Source of the DNA: Salvia splendens
Taxonomy: Eukaryota; Streptophyta; Magnoliopsida; Lamiales; Lamiaceae
Length of the DNA stretch: 64,000 nt
Assembly: GCF_004379255.2 (NCBI RefSeq)
Contig: NC_056042.1
Coordinates: 32,219,928 to 32,283,927 of the forward strand
Direction of reading: 5' to 3'
The position numbers and the translations under genes were made by a program. The notes below the pieces were generated by a model that was not told the origin of the DNA, searched no databases, and saw only the letters and a program-made list of their open reading frames with translations. Position 1 is the stretch's first letter. Every line of letters begins with the position of its first letter. Positions 34,573 to 46,277 of this stretch are shown piece after piece.

Positions 34573-37500
34573 CTTGCCAGACTTGAAGATCTGTTCTCAC
34601 CCAAATACTTGAAGAAAAAGGGGGAAAGAACACCACAATGCTTCCACACTACTCAACTGAATACAGCAAAATGCACTAGGCCGGATTGACTTTCGAGCAT
34701 TTCCAACTCTCCGACAGGGCTTGAATCGAGGAGAGAATCCCTGGAAATGGATAAATGCAGCAGTGGGGACCAATTTTCTCAATATAGCTAATTTCTTGAA
34801 GTTCTAGAGGGGAAAAAGTGATGGGATCTAAAAGAGGCGAAACGATAAATGCTTCGTGCGATCGAATCTTGACAACCAACCGGGCAAGAAGCAACTTTTT
34901 ATTCTCTTTCTAGAGAGAGGATATGGAATAGGGGTTTAATACAGATTCAGAGTTTTTAAAGAAATGGGTCACTTGAATGGGAAGAGAGCTACAGAGAAGG
35001 CTGTTTCCTTGGTCGGCGGCAGAGCCCACGGAGTCCGGAAGCACCTAGTCAGCAAAGGAGACATCACCAACAGGCTTACACACTAAATTATTCCCCAAAA
35101 CCAGAGATAGCTGCCACTAACACCCAATCTAACTCCACCCAGCCACCCTCCTACAATTTCTTTATCTTTCACTTTCTCTCTCTCCCTATTTCTTTAATCA
35201 GCATAAAGATATACAGGCAAAAATAAGCATAAACAAACAACAAGGGATCCTAGTGCTCATAAAAGGCTTCAAGTTCCAAATCTCATAAAGAAATCAGAAA
35301 AAACATAAAACATGTGCACTATAATTACTGTGACAGTTCAAAACCTGCAACGGAAAACAGCATCTCGGTATTAGATGAATCAACCACCAAAACGGTAGAC
35401 AATGAGCATCTCTCCGTATAGATTTCACTGAGGCTGTAAATATAAAAATGGAAGGATCGCTTAGTACAAAGGTTTTCTTGAACAATACATCTATTAATGA
35501 TAAATCAATGCACCAGAATAATCTCAGGAACAGAAGAAATCAGAAGGCCATCAACCATGTGGTGTGAAAATCATGCAAGAATCCAAAAAATACTAAATTA
35601 AATAAATTTCAGGATGCAAAAAAAATTCAAGAATGAAGTCAACAGACAGAACCCAAAAGCCACTCTCCATGTAAACCCCCAACAAGTAGAAACACAAGAA
35701 ACCCACCTCAAATAATGAATCAAAATGTGAAGCACACTCACTATCTCCTAGTATATTCTTTGTAATATTTTGGAATAAAGATGCGGTGGTTAGCAAATGT
35801 GAGGAGAAATAAATGAGGCCGCGTGCTGAAAACTGAGTTATAGGCCGAAAAGATGAATCTTTTTAGCACAGACACCAACAAAGAAAGGGAATCAAGAAAA
35901 TGGAGATTTTCTTTTAACAGAAATGGACAGGAAATGCTCACTCCAAAAAGCCAAGATTTTGCTGGCTATGTACTCACCAGTTTTGCTGGAATAAGCAGTG
36001 TAATGCTTTCTTCCCCAGAATTACCCTTTTTCATTTATGAGCAAGGACAAAGTGAAAAGGTAAAGGTAAAAACCTCAACAGTAGCCCACTCATTTAAGAA
36101 ACTCCACTTAAATGATGAAATTTAAATAAAATGAATTTATTTAGTTTTATAATAAAATATAACTAAAATAAGTTAATGAAATGGATATTCATAATACTCT
36201 ATAATATGTAGTGCTACTATATGTTTAAAGATGATCAGAGTCAATTAACCATACGCATGCTTTCGAATTCAAAAGAAAAAGCAAGTAATAAATCACGGCT
36301 CGGAAAAGACTACTAGTATTGTGAACGGAAGAGTATTCCTACTCATAAAAACGACCACAAATGCAGCTAGAGAGACATGACTATAGGAGCTTTGAGAAAG
36401 AAGATTTTATTCTTATTTCGGTTGTAGTAATTTATATTTTCCTCTAGCTGAATTAGTTAGATTATTCTTTTACATTTTTTACTATCATATGCTTCATTAA
36501 ATAAGCATATATTGCTTCGAAATCTTTATATATTTGCAAGTTGTACTACTCTTGTTACCAATTTCTCTTTTCTTCTTCATGCATAAGTTTTACTCCCATC
36601 TTTTTTCTTTTTGATTATATTAGACAATTTCGAAGTGTTATAATTGAAATGCTAACTCAATTTATCATATTCGAATTTCAAATGAACGCGAATATTACTA
36701 TGTTTGATCTAATTTAAATGTAACTTAATAATAATGGTAGAAGCCCAGCTTGATCTTCACGACAAATTTAAAATACTTTAGATTGGATGTTGGATTTGAT
36801 CATTAGAAAATCACAACGGTCAAAAAAAAATCTTTTATCATGATCATATTTGCTTTTCCAATGTATTATTCTTTTTCTTGTATGAATGAACACATGTATA
36901 TTAGTTATTACCATATATCTATGAAGTCAAACAAATGTCTGACTCATCCACGTATTATATTTCTAGATGATAGTATTATTAAATATCTAATCTTATAGTA
37001 CTACTATAACTTTTCATCAACTAATGTAATAATTGGTTATTACACTAGTTTGTTAAATTTGGAGCTGTTGTGACTTGTGACCATTTTAGTCAAAATTTAT
37101 GGATGTTATTTTTTTTTATGATATACCATATCATCAATATATTTTATGAGGATATTCCTTCCACTAAAAATGAGAATTTTACCAATGGTATTGGTAGGGA
37201 TATTCCTACAAATCCTAGACGTCAATAAAAAAAAATAAATGAGCATAAATAAAAGGTCAAAATACCGCAGGCAACTTATTAATCCAAAATCCAAGAAATT
37301 TTGTTGTACAATAAATTAATAAAATTGAAAGGAATAGATCTGAAGGTCAAGGCTTCAAATATTAAATTTAAAAACGGCATCTGCAGATACATTTAATGTA
37401 GTTTGACTACATTATTCTTGATTTCCAATTTTATAAGTTAGCTACCCATACCACACCGCTAATGCATGTGATAATTATAGTGATTTATGTGATTATGAGA

Positions 37501-38095
37501 ACACTTATTTTAAACATATTCAATGTATAAAATAATTGTATTTGCAGTAAACATAATTATATAAAAAAACATTTTTTTAAGAATTTGAACTTAGTAGTTA
37601 AACTAAAAATATCTTATTATAAGAATGTGACAGCTCTTGCGTTGAATTTATAAACAAATTACTGGACTCTATACTCAAACAAATATTGTACATTAGTTAT
37701 AGATTAAGTACACTTACTTTTTAATTTAGTGTAATGTAATTACTTATTAAGTTTATGTTAAGAGTTCTCATGTTCCACAAAAAATATGATTATTTGAGCG
37801 TTTGTTTGTTACTAATACTATTGTTGATTTGGTGCAATTACTTTATAAGATTAGCGTAACAATCATTAGGAATAAAAAAGACATGTATTAAATTTTATAT
37901 TTAGCTTTTAATCGTATTAATCTGATAACTAGCATTAAACTTGAAAGTTTAGACTTAAATTTGTAAATTCATACTCGATAATGCGCTGTCCAAATAAATA
38001 TGATCCAATATTCCATGGACAGAGACATTCATGATTATCCACCAATAAACAATAAACAATAAAGAAATAAAATACCAAAATCAGTATAATAATTC
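34573..38095. other. NPY-like 5' region and gene-poor AT-rich DNA
   Basis: About 34573-35300 probably holds the 5' UTR and promoter of the NPY-like gene, including a CT-rich tract near 35170-35190. A leader intron is possible but not resolved. From about 36.1 to 38.1 kb the DNA is very AT-rich with no coding signal. The open frame at 35853-36125 has no recognisable domain and is not called. Confidence 0.65.
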
Positions 38096-38540
38096 TGTTG
38101 ACAATTGAAATATAAAAATGAATATAATAATATTCCACATCGGTGTACACAAAGAGCTTAATTCACTATATAAGTCTCATAGGCCTCTCCTCTTATCACC
38201 AATTGATTTTAAGATGGAAACCATGGATTTCTATCATGGTATCAGAGCGGGTCACCGACTGTGAGTCATATTTAGCAGACCCACCAGTATATATCTGGGC
38301 TGAAACCGAAAAAAAAATGACTGACCCAGCAGTATAACTGGGCTGAAAATTTGGGCCAGTGGTCCAACCGATCGAAAAAAAATTGGGTCGATTGTCCAAC
38401 CGATCATAAAAAAGTCCAACCCTTCAATAAAAATGAATATAATAATATCTCACATCTTTGTACACAAAGAGCTTAAGTCTCATGGGCCACTCCTCTTATC
38501 ACCAATTAATTTTAAGATGGAACCCATGGATTTCTATCCA
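38096..38540 (+). mobile_element. TRIM-type retroelement, family 2, copy 1
   Basis: The left LTR 38096-38236 (TGTTGACAATTG ... TTTCTATCA) is followed at once by TGGTATCAGAGCGGGTC, an initiator tRNA-Met primer site. A shortened right LTR occupies about 38417-38539. AATTC flanks both sides (38091-38095 and 38540-38544). The interior carries two copies of a TGACCCA..CAGTAT..CTGGGCTGAAA motif and no coding sequence. Related to 50257-50616. Confidence 0.85.
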
Positions 38541-38544
38541 ATTC

Positions 38545-39513
38545 TACTTTAGGTTTACGGACAAAATTGAATTCGAAGTAAAGGAGACATTTAATAAAAA
38601 GGCTGTTATGCGTATGAACAGTCTAAAACAAATAGCTACAGTAGCAATAAACACATAGCCTTTTAGAAAAACACATTCATTAATGTTTATTTTCAGGAAA
38701 ATTCAAATAATTAATAAAAAAAATATGTATATATAAGTTCTGTTTACTTGGATTGATTGATTTCACATTATAGAACTTTTACCAGGGATTTTTCAATAAA
38801 TTTTATACGATGGTTCGATATAAGATCAATTTAAATTAAACATTTATAAGTTAAATTTTTATTTTGATTGAAAGAAAGTAGGCCACAAACTAGTAATAAA
38901 TGTTTTATTTGGCTCAACATAAATGCTACTCCACTAAAAGACTACCGATCTAGTATGCATAATCTGTACATGATTAGGTCGAAAAAGCAACACTAAAATA
39001 ATTGATTTTAAAGGCAAATCATAGTCATAATCTCTACTTGAGTCCAATAGAAGAGTATTGTTAACATCCATACATAAATTAATATTAAGGTCGGGCAAAA
39101 AAGGGTCAATCCTAATGTTTAATTCAGATACATACCAAATTGTTTTTTTAGGTAGGATCACAATTTTTGTCGATTACTCATGCCCTTTATCTCTGTCTTT
39201 CCCATACGTGTCAATACACATCACAATTAAGTAGTAATTAACAATAATATTTTTCAATCAACCAATTAATCACAATAAACATTAATATCTTCCAATCAAG
39301 AAAACAGGAGTCTAACCCCAAGCAAGAGTGGGGTCAATTACAAGGCACGAGCCATTACAGTGTACATCTTATTATGGCTGCACGGCGCCACCACCGCGGT
39401 CATCGCCGTCGAATAACTCCCATGTTTCGTAATTTTCTCTTTTCTTTAGGCCCATTTCATCAGTAAAAGCAGATAAAAATGGAACTTCATAAGAATTCCA
39501 TCCTAGTGTCTTT
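38545..39513. other. Intergenic AT-rich DNA
   Basis: No gene is visible. It separates the TRIM element from the 3' end of the TFIIA gamma gene, whose 3' UTR probably occupies the right few hundred bases. Confidence 0.65.
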
Positions 39514-42500
39514 TCACTGAGTTAGCAGCTTCGAATCACACGCGACTATCTTGACAGACCCGACAGTTTCCTGGCCTTCCTCACTCTTGATCTGAGCATT
39601 TTGTACGATGAAGGTCCAGACGTTGTCGCAGAATCTGTAGGTGTGAAGATGCCCCTGTAAAACATGACGAACGTCACAAATGGAAAACTGGACTGCATAT
39701 AACCATACTTTAACATGAGCAGTTTTAGATTTTTAGTTCAATAAGAAAGAAGATACGGACACCAAGTTGTTGGACGAAAATCCATATAACGTATATATAT
39801 GGCCACGGTGTAACAATCAAACTGGAACACAGTAAAAAACTGGAGATCATCTCTTATACGTTAAAGTTATAAAGCTCGTCAGTATGGACTGCTCAAGTTT
39901 AGTAACCTAATTCATTGCAATATATGGTGCCAAGTTTTGTACTGCTGACCGCAACAATGATAACAATGTACTAAGAAAATATGTTAGAAATTCCGAACTC
40001 AGGCTGTCAACACTAAAAGATCATCGATCAAAACAGAGAGTATGAAGACAACTGACCAAATAAGAAAAAATTGCAATTTCAGTACAATACTTAATTTAGG
40101 ACTACCAGAAGGAAAAGTTGAACGAAGACAAGAAAAACGATAACTTGGACAGGTTTCAAGCAGATGGTGTCAACTTATACTGACCACAGCAAAAAACAGA
40201 AATTATACAAGAACTGAAAACATCACTGAAGACAAATTTGACAAGAAAAATTCAGTGGTCATTGAGAAACTGGATAAATTGAAAAACAGCTACTGGCCAA
40301 ATAATTTCAAAAAGAAAAATCACTTCTCAGAAGGGTCAGCCTAAGATACATGTATCTTTAAAACCTACCCAACTCAAGTCACTCAAGTCTTTTCAGAACA
40401 ACAATAATTTCCTAAAATAACAAAAACTGATGCAAAAGTTTATAGGCAGGGATAATGTTAGATTCTTGAGATATCCATAACAGAGAGCAAAGCAAAGCAA
40501 AACAAAAGAAAATTTGAGACTAGAAAATGAGAAAACACGGAGTCCAGAAAAGGGACAAAAAGACAGAAAAAAGTAGAGTGAACCACATAAATAGTCCCTG
40601 ATCTTTTGGGAGTGAATAAATTTAGTCCATGGACTTTAAAAATAGCATGGGATACCCTGAAACTAGGGTGTAATCACATTCTTGGTATTTTTTTCTCTTT
40701 TTTTACATATATTGGGACTGAAATACCCTAGGCATGAAGGGCATCTATGTGCATTTATAATTGTGTCATTTTTTTTAATAATTGAACACCCCCTTCCACG
40801 TCACTTCTTCTTTACATTTAATAATAGCAGTAGCGGTTGTTGGTAGCCGGCAACTAAACATATATGGAAATTAGAAAAATACAATTACTCATTAGAGAAC
40901 AAACACACTCGTATATTCGTAATTTTGCTTTAAAAACAATAACATAACCAAATCAGTCCCGCGGATTTGCAAAATCTGTAATCATGGATTATTAATTAAT
41001 ATATTTTGTCCTAATTAAATTTGCTTGTGTGTTTCTTCAATCAAATGTGATACAGTCAGGATAGGAAAGTGAACGATCACAAATTATACAGAATTGCAGC
41101 TGCATAATTTTAGGCTTAGGTTTTGAAGAAGAAAATGGAAGTAAGGAGAGAGAAATTCATAGAATAAAAAACGTAAAGAAGAAGTGACGTGGAAGGGGGT
41201 TGTGCTCAATCGTAAAAAACTGACACAATTATAAATGCACATAAATGCCCTTCGTGCCTTGGAGGGTATTTCAGTTGCAAAATATGTCAAAAAAGTGAAA
41301 AAAAATACCAAGAATGTGATTATACCCTAATATTAGGGATGTCCCATGCTATTTTTAAAGTCTAGGGACTAAATTTGTTCATTCCCAAAGATGAGGGACT
41401 TTTTATGTAGTTCACTCAAAAAAGTAAGCCCAAGCAAAGGTGCAACTGTAATGCTCCCCAGTAGGTAAATTTATTTACTTGTTCTCTTAGGACTAATTCT
41501 GCAAGAATAGTTCAAGAAAGATGCACTAACTCAATGAACTAAATCGACAAGGAGGCAACAGTGGAAACAGTTTGTACCGGTAATGCAAAATAGGTAGACC
41601 CGAGTAATTCAACATTTATCTCCATCAAAACCTAGTCATTGACCTATTTTAACGTGTTATGCTTACGATTGTAATGATGGGAATTTATTTCACTCATATA
41701 GAATAAAGATTGTTAAACACTACTCTTACTTCTAATTTCCTATCCACCATTCTCACTTTTGATCCCTCATCATGCCAAAAAGAGAAGACCAGCATTTGAA
41801 ATCAGGTTTGATCAACGATTCAACAAAAGTTTGAGTCTTCAATAAGATTATATGATATGGTTTATAAAACCTGCACTCCTGATCCAGAAGACTAGAGGAG
41901 CAACAAACTGAACAGCCTCCTGCTCCTACTAGATCTAGGGGAGAGTACACAGAATCTGCTCTTTCTTGAATCTTGATAGATTAGCAAAACTCAGAACTCA
42001 TTGTTCAAATTTCATGTTCTAACCAAATTCTCGACACAAAATGTTTATGATCTTATAAACAACTATACTCTAATGAAACCCTTCAAGCATGGACATCCAT
42101 ACTGAAAATAAAGTTACACAAGGGAAAGCTATGTGGTAATTAAACCAAAAAGTTTAGCTTAAAAAAAGAAGAATGTATGTGTGTTGGCGAGGAAAACACA
42201 GACACACAAACATCACTAAATCAACTCCTCACACCAATAACTCAGCTTCAGTTATAATGTCAGAATAACAAAGGCATGGATATTGGAAAGACTTAATGAA
42301 ACTCTTGTATTTTCTACCTTAATGGAAACCTTGTTCTTCACCTCATTTTCCAGAGCCTCTGTCATTGACTGCAATCATGGGGGCAAAAATACAAAAAGAT
42401 AGATTTAGTCAATGACATGCATAAGGAAGCATTATGTCGATGTGCGTAAAGTCGCAGACACATTTTTATATCCCTTTACTTCCCAACTACCTGATGATAA

Positions 42501-43179
42501 ATGTCACCATTAGACAATCATGGAGGGCAGGAGGAACATTTTACCAAACACACTAACCATTTACCTTGAAGCCTATTCCTGAATATCTGAAGTTCATAAA
42601 TCAGTACCATATGTACTCTTTTCCAGTCTTAGATTCGATTGGTAGGAAAGTGTTCCATTTTGTGTGAAAATTTCCATGAGGACTAAGTTTGAACAGATCT
42701 TTTCCACTCAGTGCATTAATGTAAAATTTCCTATACATTTTATGCATGAAATAAAAATAGAGAAATTGTTCTTAATGAGCATTTAAAAAAAATTCCGTTT
42801 ATAATTTCCATCTTCACTCTCTCAACACATTACTTAATCCAAATCGAGATCCAATTATTACTCTATCATTTATTAACTTCAGCCTTTCGTTGATATTTTC
42901 CAACATCGCGTTAGTCGTTACAATACAATACAATACAATCATCGTTTTTCTCCAAATCAATACAAAGAATCTCTAAACACAAGCATAACGCATTATAGGT
43001 GAATCATAACTAGCAGAAATTGAAGCACTAATCACTGCGAAAATAAGAACCTTGTCGAATTGAATAAGAACTTGAATGGCGAGTTCCGGGCTCAGCACTC
43101 CACTAGAAACCATCTGATCCAGAGTTTCCGTCAAGCACATCCCAATCGTGGATCTCCTGTACAGCTCGAAAGTCGCCAT
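39514..43179 (-). CDS. TFIIA-S: Transcription initiation factor IIA gamma (small) subunit
   Basis: Three coding exons on the minus strand: 43051-43179, 42318-42368 and 39514-39654, giving 106 aa, exactly the usual plant length. TFIIA gamma pairs with TFIIA alpha/beta to stabilise TBP on the TATA box. The N-terminal helical domain begins MATFELYRRSTIGMCLTETLD. The C-terminal beta-barrel part contains KGHLHTYRFCDNVWTFI and ends VKIVACDSKLLTQ. Residue 39, equivalent to the position altered in rice xa5, is Ile. A leader intron (about 43204-43293) is supported by GTATGC / TGTAG sites just upstream of the ATG. Intron 2 is unusually long (2.66 kb) and contains a Mutator-type MITE. The gene appears intact. 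Confidence 0.95.
40576..41417. mobile_element. Mutator-like long-TIR MITE in TFIIA gamma intron 2
   Basis: Terminal inverted repeats of roughly 240 bases (GAGTGAACCACATAAATAGT on the left; GAGTGAACTACATAAAAAGT read from the right) flank a short AT-rich centre. A perfect 9-base target duplication AAAAAAGTA lies at 40567-40575 and 41418-41426, the length typical of Mutator-like elements. No transposase is encoded, and the frame at 41084-41311 lies within the repeat. A related, shorter copy is at 44264-44794. Confidence 0.92.
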
Positions 43180-43203
43180 TTTCCCCTAATGATACCACTG
43201 TCC

Positions 43204-43293
43204 CTACACAAGATGTAAAATTAAAGTTAACGAAACCAGCAAATTCACACACGCAAACCCTCCGAATTAAATTAAAGAAAAAATCAAGCATAC
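43204..43293 (-). other. TFIIA gamma 5' UTR intron
   Basis: GTATGC donor and TTGTGTAG acceptor on the minus strand, 24 bases upstream of the start codon. This was read from the sequence only. Confidence 0.55.
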
Positions 43294-43648
43294 AGAAACT
43301 TGATTTTCGGATGATTTTGTTCGATGATTGTTTGGATAATGTAGAAGAGTTCTGTGAGGGGGTCGATGCAGTGATAGAAAGTAGAGAGAGAAAGAGAGGG
43401 AGGAGAATTGGGGCATTTTATACCCTATATTTTGTAGTTGAAGGATTATATAGACGCGTGCTTTAAACATAAATGGAAAGACGATAATGCCCTTTATTTG
43501 TAACACGATTTTACTAACACGAGTTCTAAAGTAGAGCAATAATTCCACTCAAATCGTGTGATCATGATGTCTCCTATAAAAAACATTAGATTCATAAGCA
43601 TAATAATTCAATAAATTTGTACGGTGTCAGTTTATAGCATAGTAAGTA

Positions 43649-43819
43649 CTCCCTCCTTCCCTCTATAATAGAAGTGTTACTTTTCGGCATACTAAGTTAT
43701 GTAAAGATATGAAGATATAATGAATAAAACGAGTAAAGAGAAAAAACAATTGCTAAAAAAGAAATGATTAAGTAACAACTCAAAAATAATACGACTCAGC
43801 TATATATGGACGGAGGGAG
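43649..43819. mobile_element. TA-flanked (Tc1/mariner, Stowaway-like) MITE
   Basis: It starts CTCCCTCC and ends GGACGGAGGGAG, with TA on both sides. At 171 bases it is non-coding. Confidence 0.8.
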
Positions 43820-43942
43820 TACTAGAGTAGAAAATAACGAAAACAAACTACTAAGTAGAAAAATATTACTTGCTCGGTCTCTAATTTATTGTCACCAATT
43901 TCCTTTTTCATTCGTCCTCAATTAATTCACACTTATTTTTTA

Positions 43943-44195
43943 CTCCCTCCGTTCCATAGTAATGGAGACGTTTCTTTTCGGCACGAAGATTAAGAAAAAT
44001 TGTGTTAGGTGAGTTAAGTAAAGGGAGAATAAAGCGGAAAATGAAAAAGGTAGAGAGATGAAGAGAGAAAAAAATAAGAGAGAGTAAAGTATGTGTGAAA
44101 AAATGTGTTGACTTTTGCTAAAAAGGGAAATGACTCTATTACTATGGAACGTGCCAAAATGACAAAATGACTCTATTACTATGGAACGAGGGGAG
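43943..44195. mobile_element. TA-flanked Stowaway-like MITE, 253 bases
   Basis: Ends CTCCCTCCGTTCCATAGTAA and ACTATGGAACGAGGGGAG with TA target duplications. The interior (GTTTCTTTTCGGCACG, GTGTTGACTTTTGCTAAAAAG) closely matches 57333-57586, so both belong to one family. Confidence 0.88.
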
Positions 44196-44263
44196 TATTA
44201 CTTTTGGTAATGGACTCCCAATTTCATAAACTAACTTCACTCACATTTTATTACTAAAATTAA

Positions 44264-44794
44264 GAGTGAACTACGAAAATAGTCCCTAAACTATACGTTT
44301 TGCACGCAAATGGTACCTAAACTTTAAAAATATCGTGGGTAATCCCTGAACTAAGATGTAATCACATTTATGGTACTTTTTCACTATTCATCACAATTTT
44401 ACACCCAAAATGCCCCCAAGACATGAAGGACATTTTTGGACTTTCATATCTAGGTACTAGATTTAATATTTTCTTTATCTCTCTCTCTAGAATATGAAAT
44501 TTTCTTATAGTTTGAATACCTAAAATGATACTATTATTCACTTCACTTTTTGAATCACTTAATGTCGAATCTTCTTTCTCTTTCTTTCTCTAAAGCTTTT
44601 AGAAAGTAAAAAATTAAAATGTCCAAAAATGTCCTTCGTGCCTTGGGGGCATTTTAGGTGTAAAATTGTGAAAGTAAAAAAGTATCATAAATGTGATTAC
44701 ACCTTAGTTCAGATACTGGCCACGATATTTTTAAAGTATAGGTACTATTTGCGTGCAAAACGCATAGTTCATGGACCATTTACGTAGCTCACTT
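44264..44794. mobile_element. Mutator-like long-TIR MITE, second copy
   Basis: Terminal inverted repeats start GAGTGAACTACGAAAATAGT (left) and AAGTGAGCTACGTAAATGGT (right end, reverse strand) and run for about 200 bases. A perfect 9-base duplication TAAAATTAA is at 44255-44263 and 44795-44803. It shares its terminal sequence and layout with 40576-41417 but is shorter and diverged. Confidence 0.9.
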
Positions 44795-45150
44795 TAAAAT
44801 TAATGTATATGGAAATAGGACAACTTTTCACTAAATTTTTTAAAACTAATGCTAAGTTAAATAATGCCAATTAATGAAAATAGAGGGGTGCACTATAGTA
44901 AGAAATCACGGATTCTGACTCCATTTAGTAAGAACGATTCCAAATAAACCAATAAAATACTAATAGAGGCGGACCAAAATTGGACCATTGACTGCCGATT
45001 GCGGGCTAAATTCTAATCGTGATATAGTTTGTTCAATTATATAAATCGTGAACCATTATTTTTAATGAAACTAGAACCGATGACACCGGTTCTATACACA
45101 AGAATAATATATATATCACGAATTTAGGATATACTCCTATATACATACAA

Positions 45151-45403
45151 CTCCTTCCGTCCCCTAAATTTTGTCATAATTTGATCGGGCATGAATTTTA
45201 AGAAATTTAATGGACAGTGCATTGAAAAAGTTGATAGGATGTAGGTCTTACTTTTAAAGTATTAGTTTATAATAAAATGTGAATGAGAATAAGTTAGTGA
45301 AATGTGGGGTCCATTACCAATAATGGTAAAAAATGAAATGCGATAAATTTTATGGGACGGACGAAAATGGAAAAATGTGACAAAATATCAGGAACGGAGG
45401 AAG
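45151..45403. mobile_element. TA-flanked Stowaway-like MITE, diverged
   Basis: Starts CTCCTTCCGTCCCC and ends GGAACGGAGGAAG, with ATTTTGTCA and TGACAAAAT inside the two ends as inverted repeats. It is about 253 bases and non-coding. Confidence 0.75.
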
Positions 45404-46277
45404 TATTATTTTTTTTATTCTATATCCAATTCAATTACCAATTAAAATGAATTTGTCCACTGATCTCATTCATCATAACCACGATCAAACATTGATCGGT
45501 CCATGGGAAATAAACCAATTGAAATGGATAAAGTGCATTTAATTACTACTAAATTACACCCTATGATACATATTAGTCGTACGTGTTCTAGATGATATAA
45601 AATCATACAATTTCAAGTGTGATTCAACATAATCCTTCCCTACAAGGAAACCCTTAAAATGGACATGATTACATTTAAAATTTAGTAAAACCGCTCAAAA
45701 AAAATAGAGTTGTGGTCTTAAATGTATGAGATGATGTTCAAGTCGAATATATTATTCAGATTTTAGATGATTTAATGTTAAGCAGTTAGAGATATGATCG
45801 ATCGTATGAGCACAAAATGAGATGATGCTTCGAAATGACTTTAGATCTTTTAAGATTCAAATGATGCCCATAAGTATGATATGGGACTTCATTTTATTTT
45901 ATTTTCTTTTTTTATGAGTAAATGAATATAAATGTAAAGGTACGACTTTTGGCTTTAGACATTACCTCCCTACTGCTTGACCAACTCACACACGTGATAT
46001 TGACTTTCTAGTTCCAAGCATGATGGTGATCAAAAGTCCAACACTAGAAAGTTAGTTGTGGTCTTTCGAGCTTCAAATGATTGCTTGGTTTTGAAGCTTT
46101 AGATTAGATTTTGTCTAGCCTTATAGTCGATAGACATGATCTTAAAATTACTCTTTTATTTTAAAATACTCTATAAAATTAAAATAAGTTTTAGCAAATG
46201 CAAGAGCAAGACAACCATCTTTACTAAAATCTTCAATCTCAGGTGATTTTTTTTTTGCATAATTGTACGTAAGAGTA
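45404..46277. other. Intergenic AT-rich DNA
   Basis: No gene, repeat or motif was recognised between the MITE cluster and the LTR element. Confidence 0.6.

Noticed and set aside
35853..36125. 90-codon plus-strand frame upstream of the NPY-like gene
   Set aside because: No domain, no supporting splice or promoter context, and low-complexity composition.
38237..38253. TGGTATCAGAGC sequences (also at 13878, 28576 and 62014) as possible tRNA gene ends
   Set aside because: No cloverleaf surrounds them; they are primer-binding sites complementary to initiator tRNA-Met.
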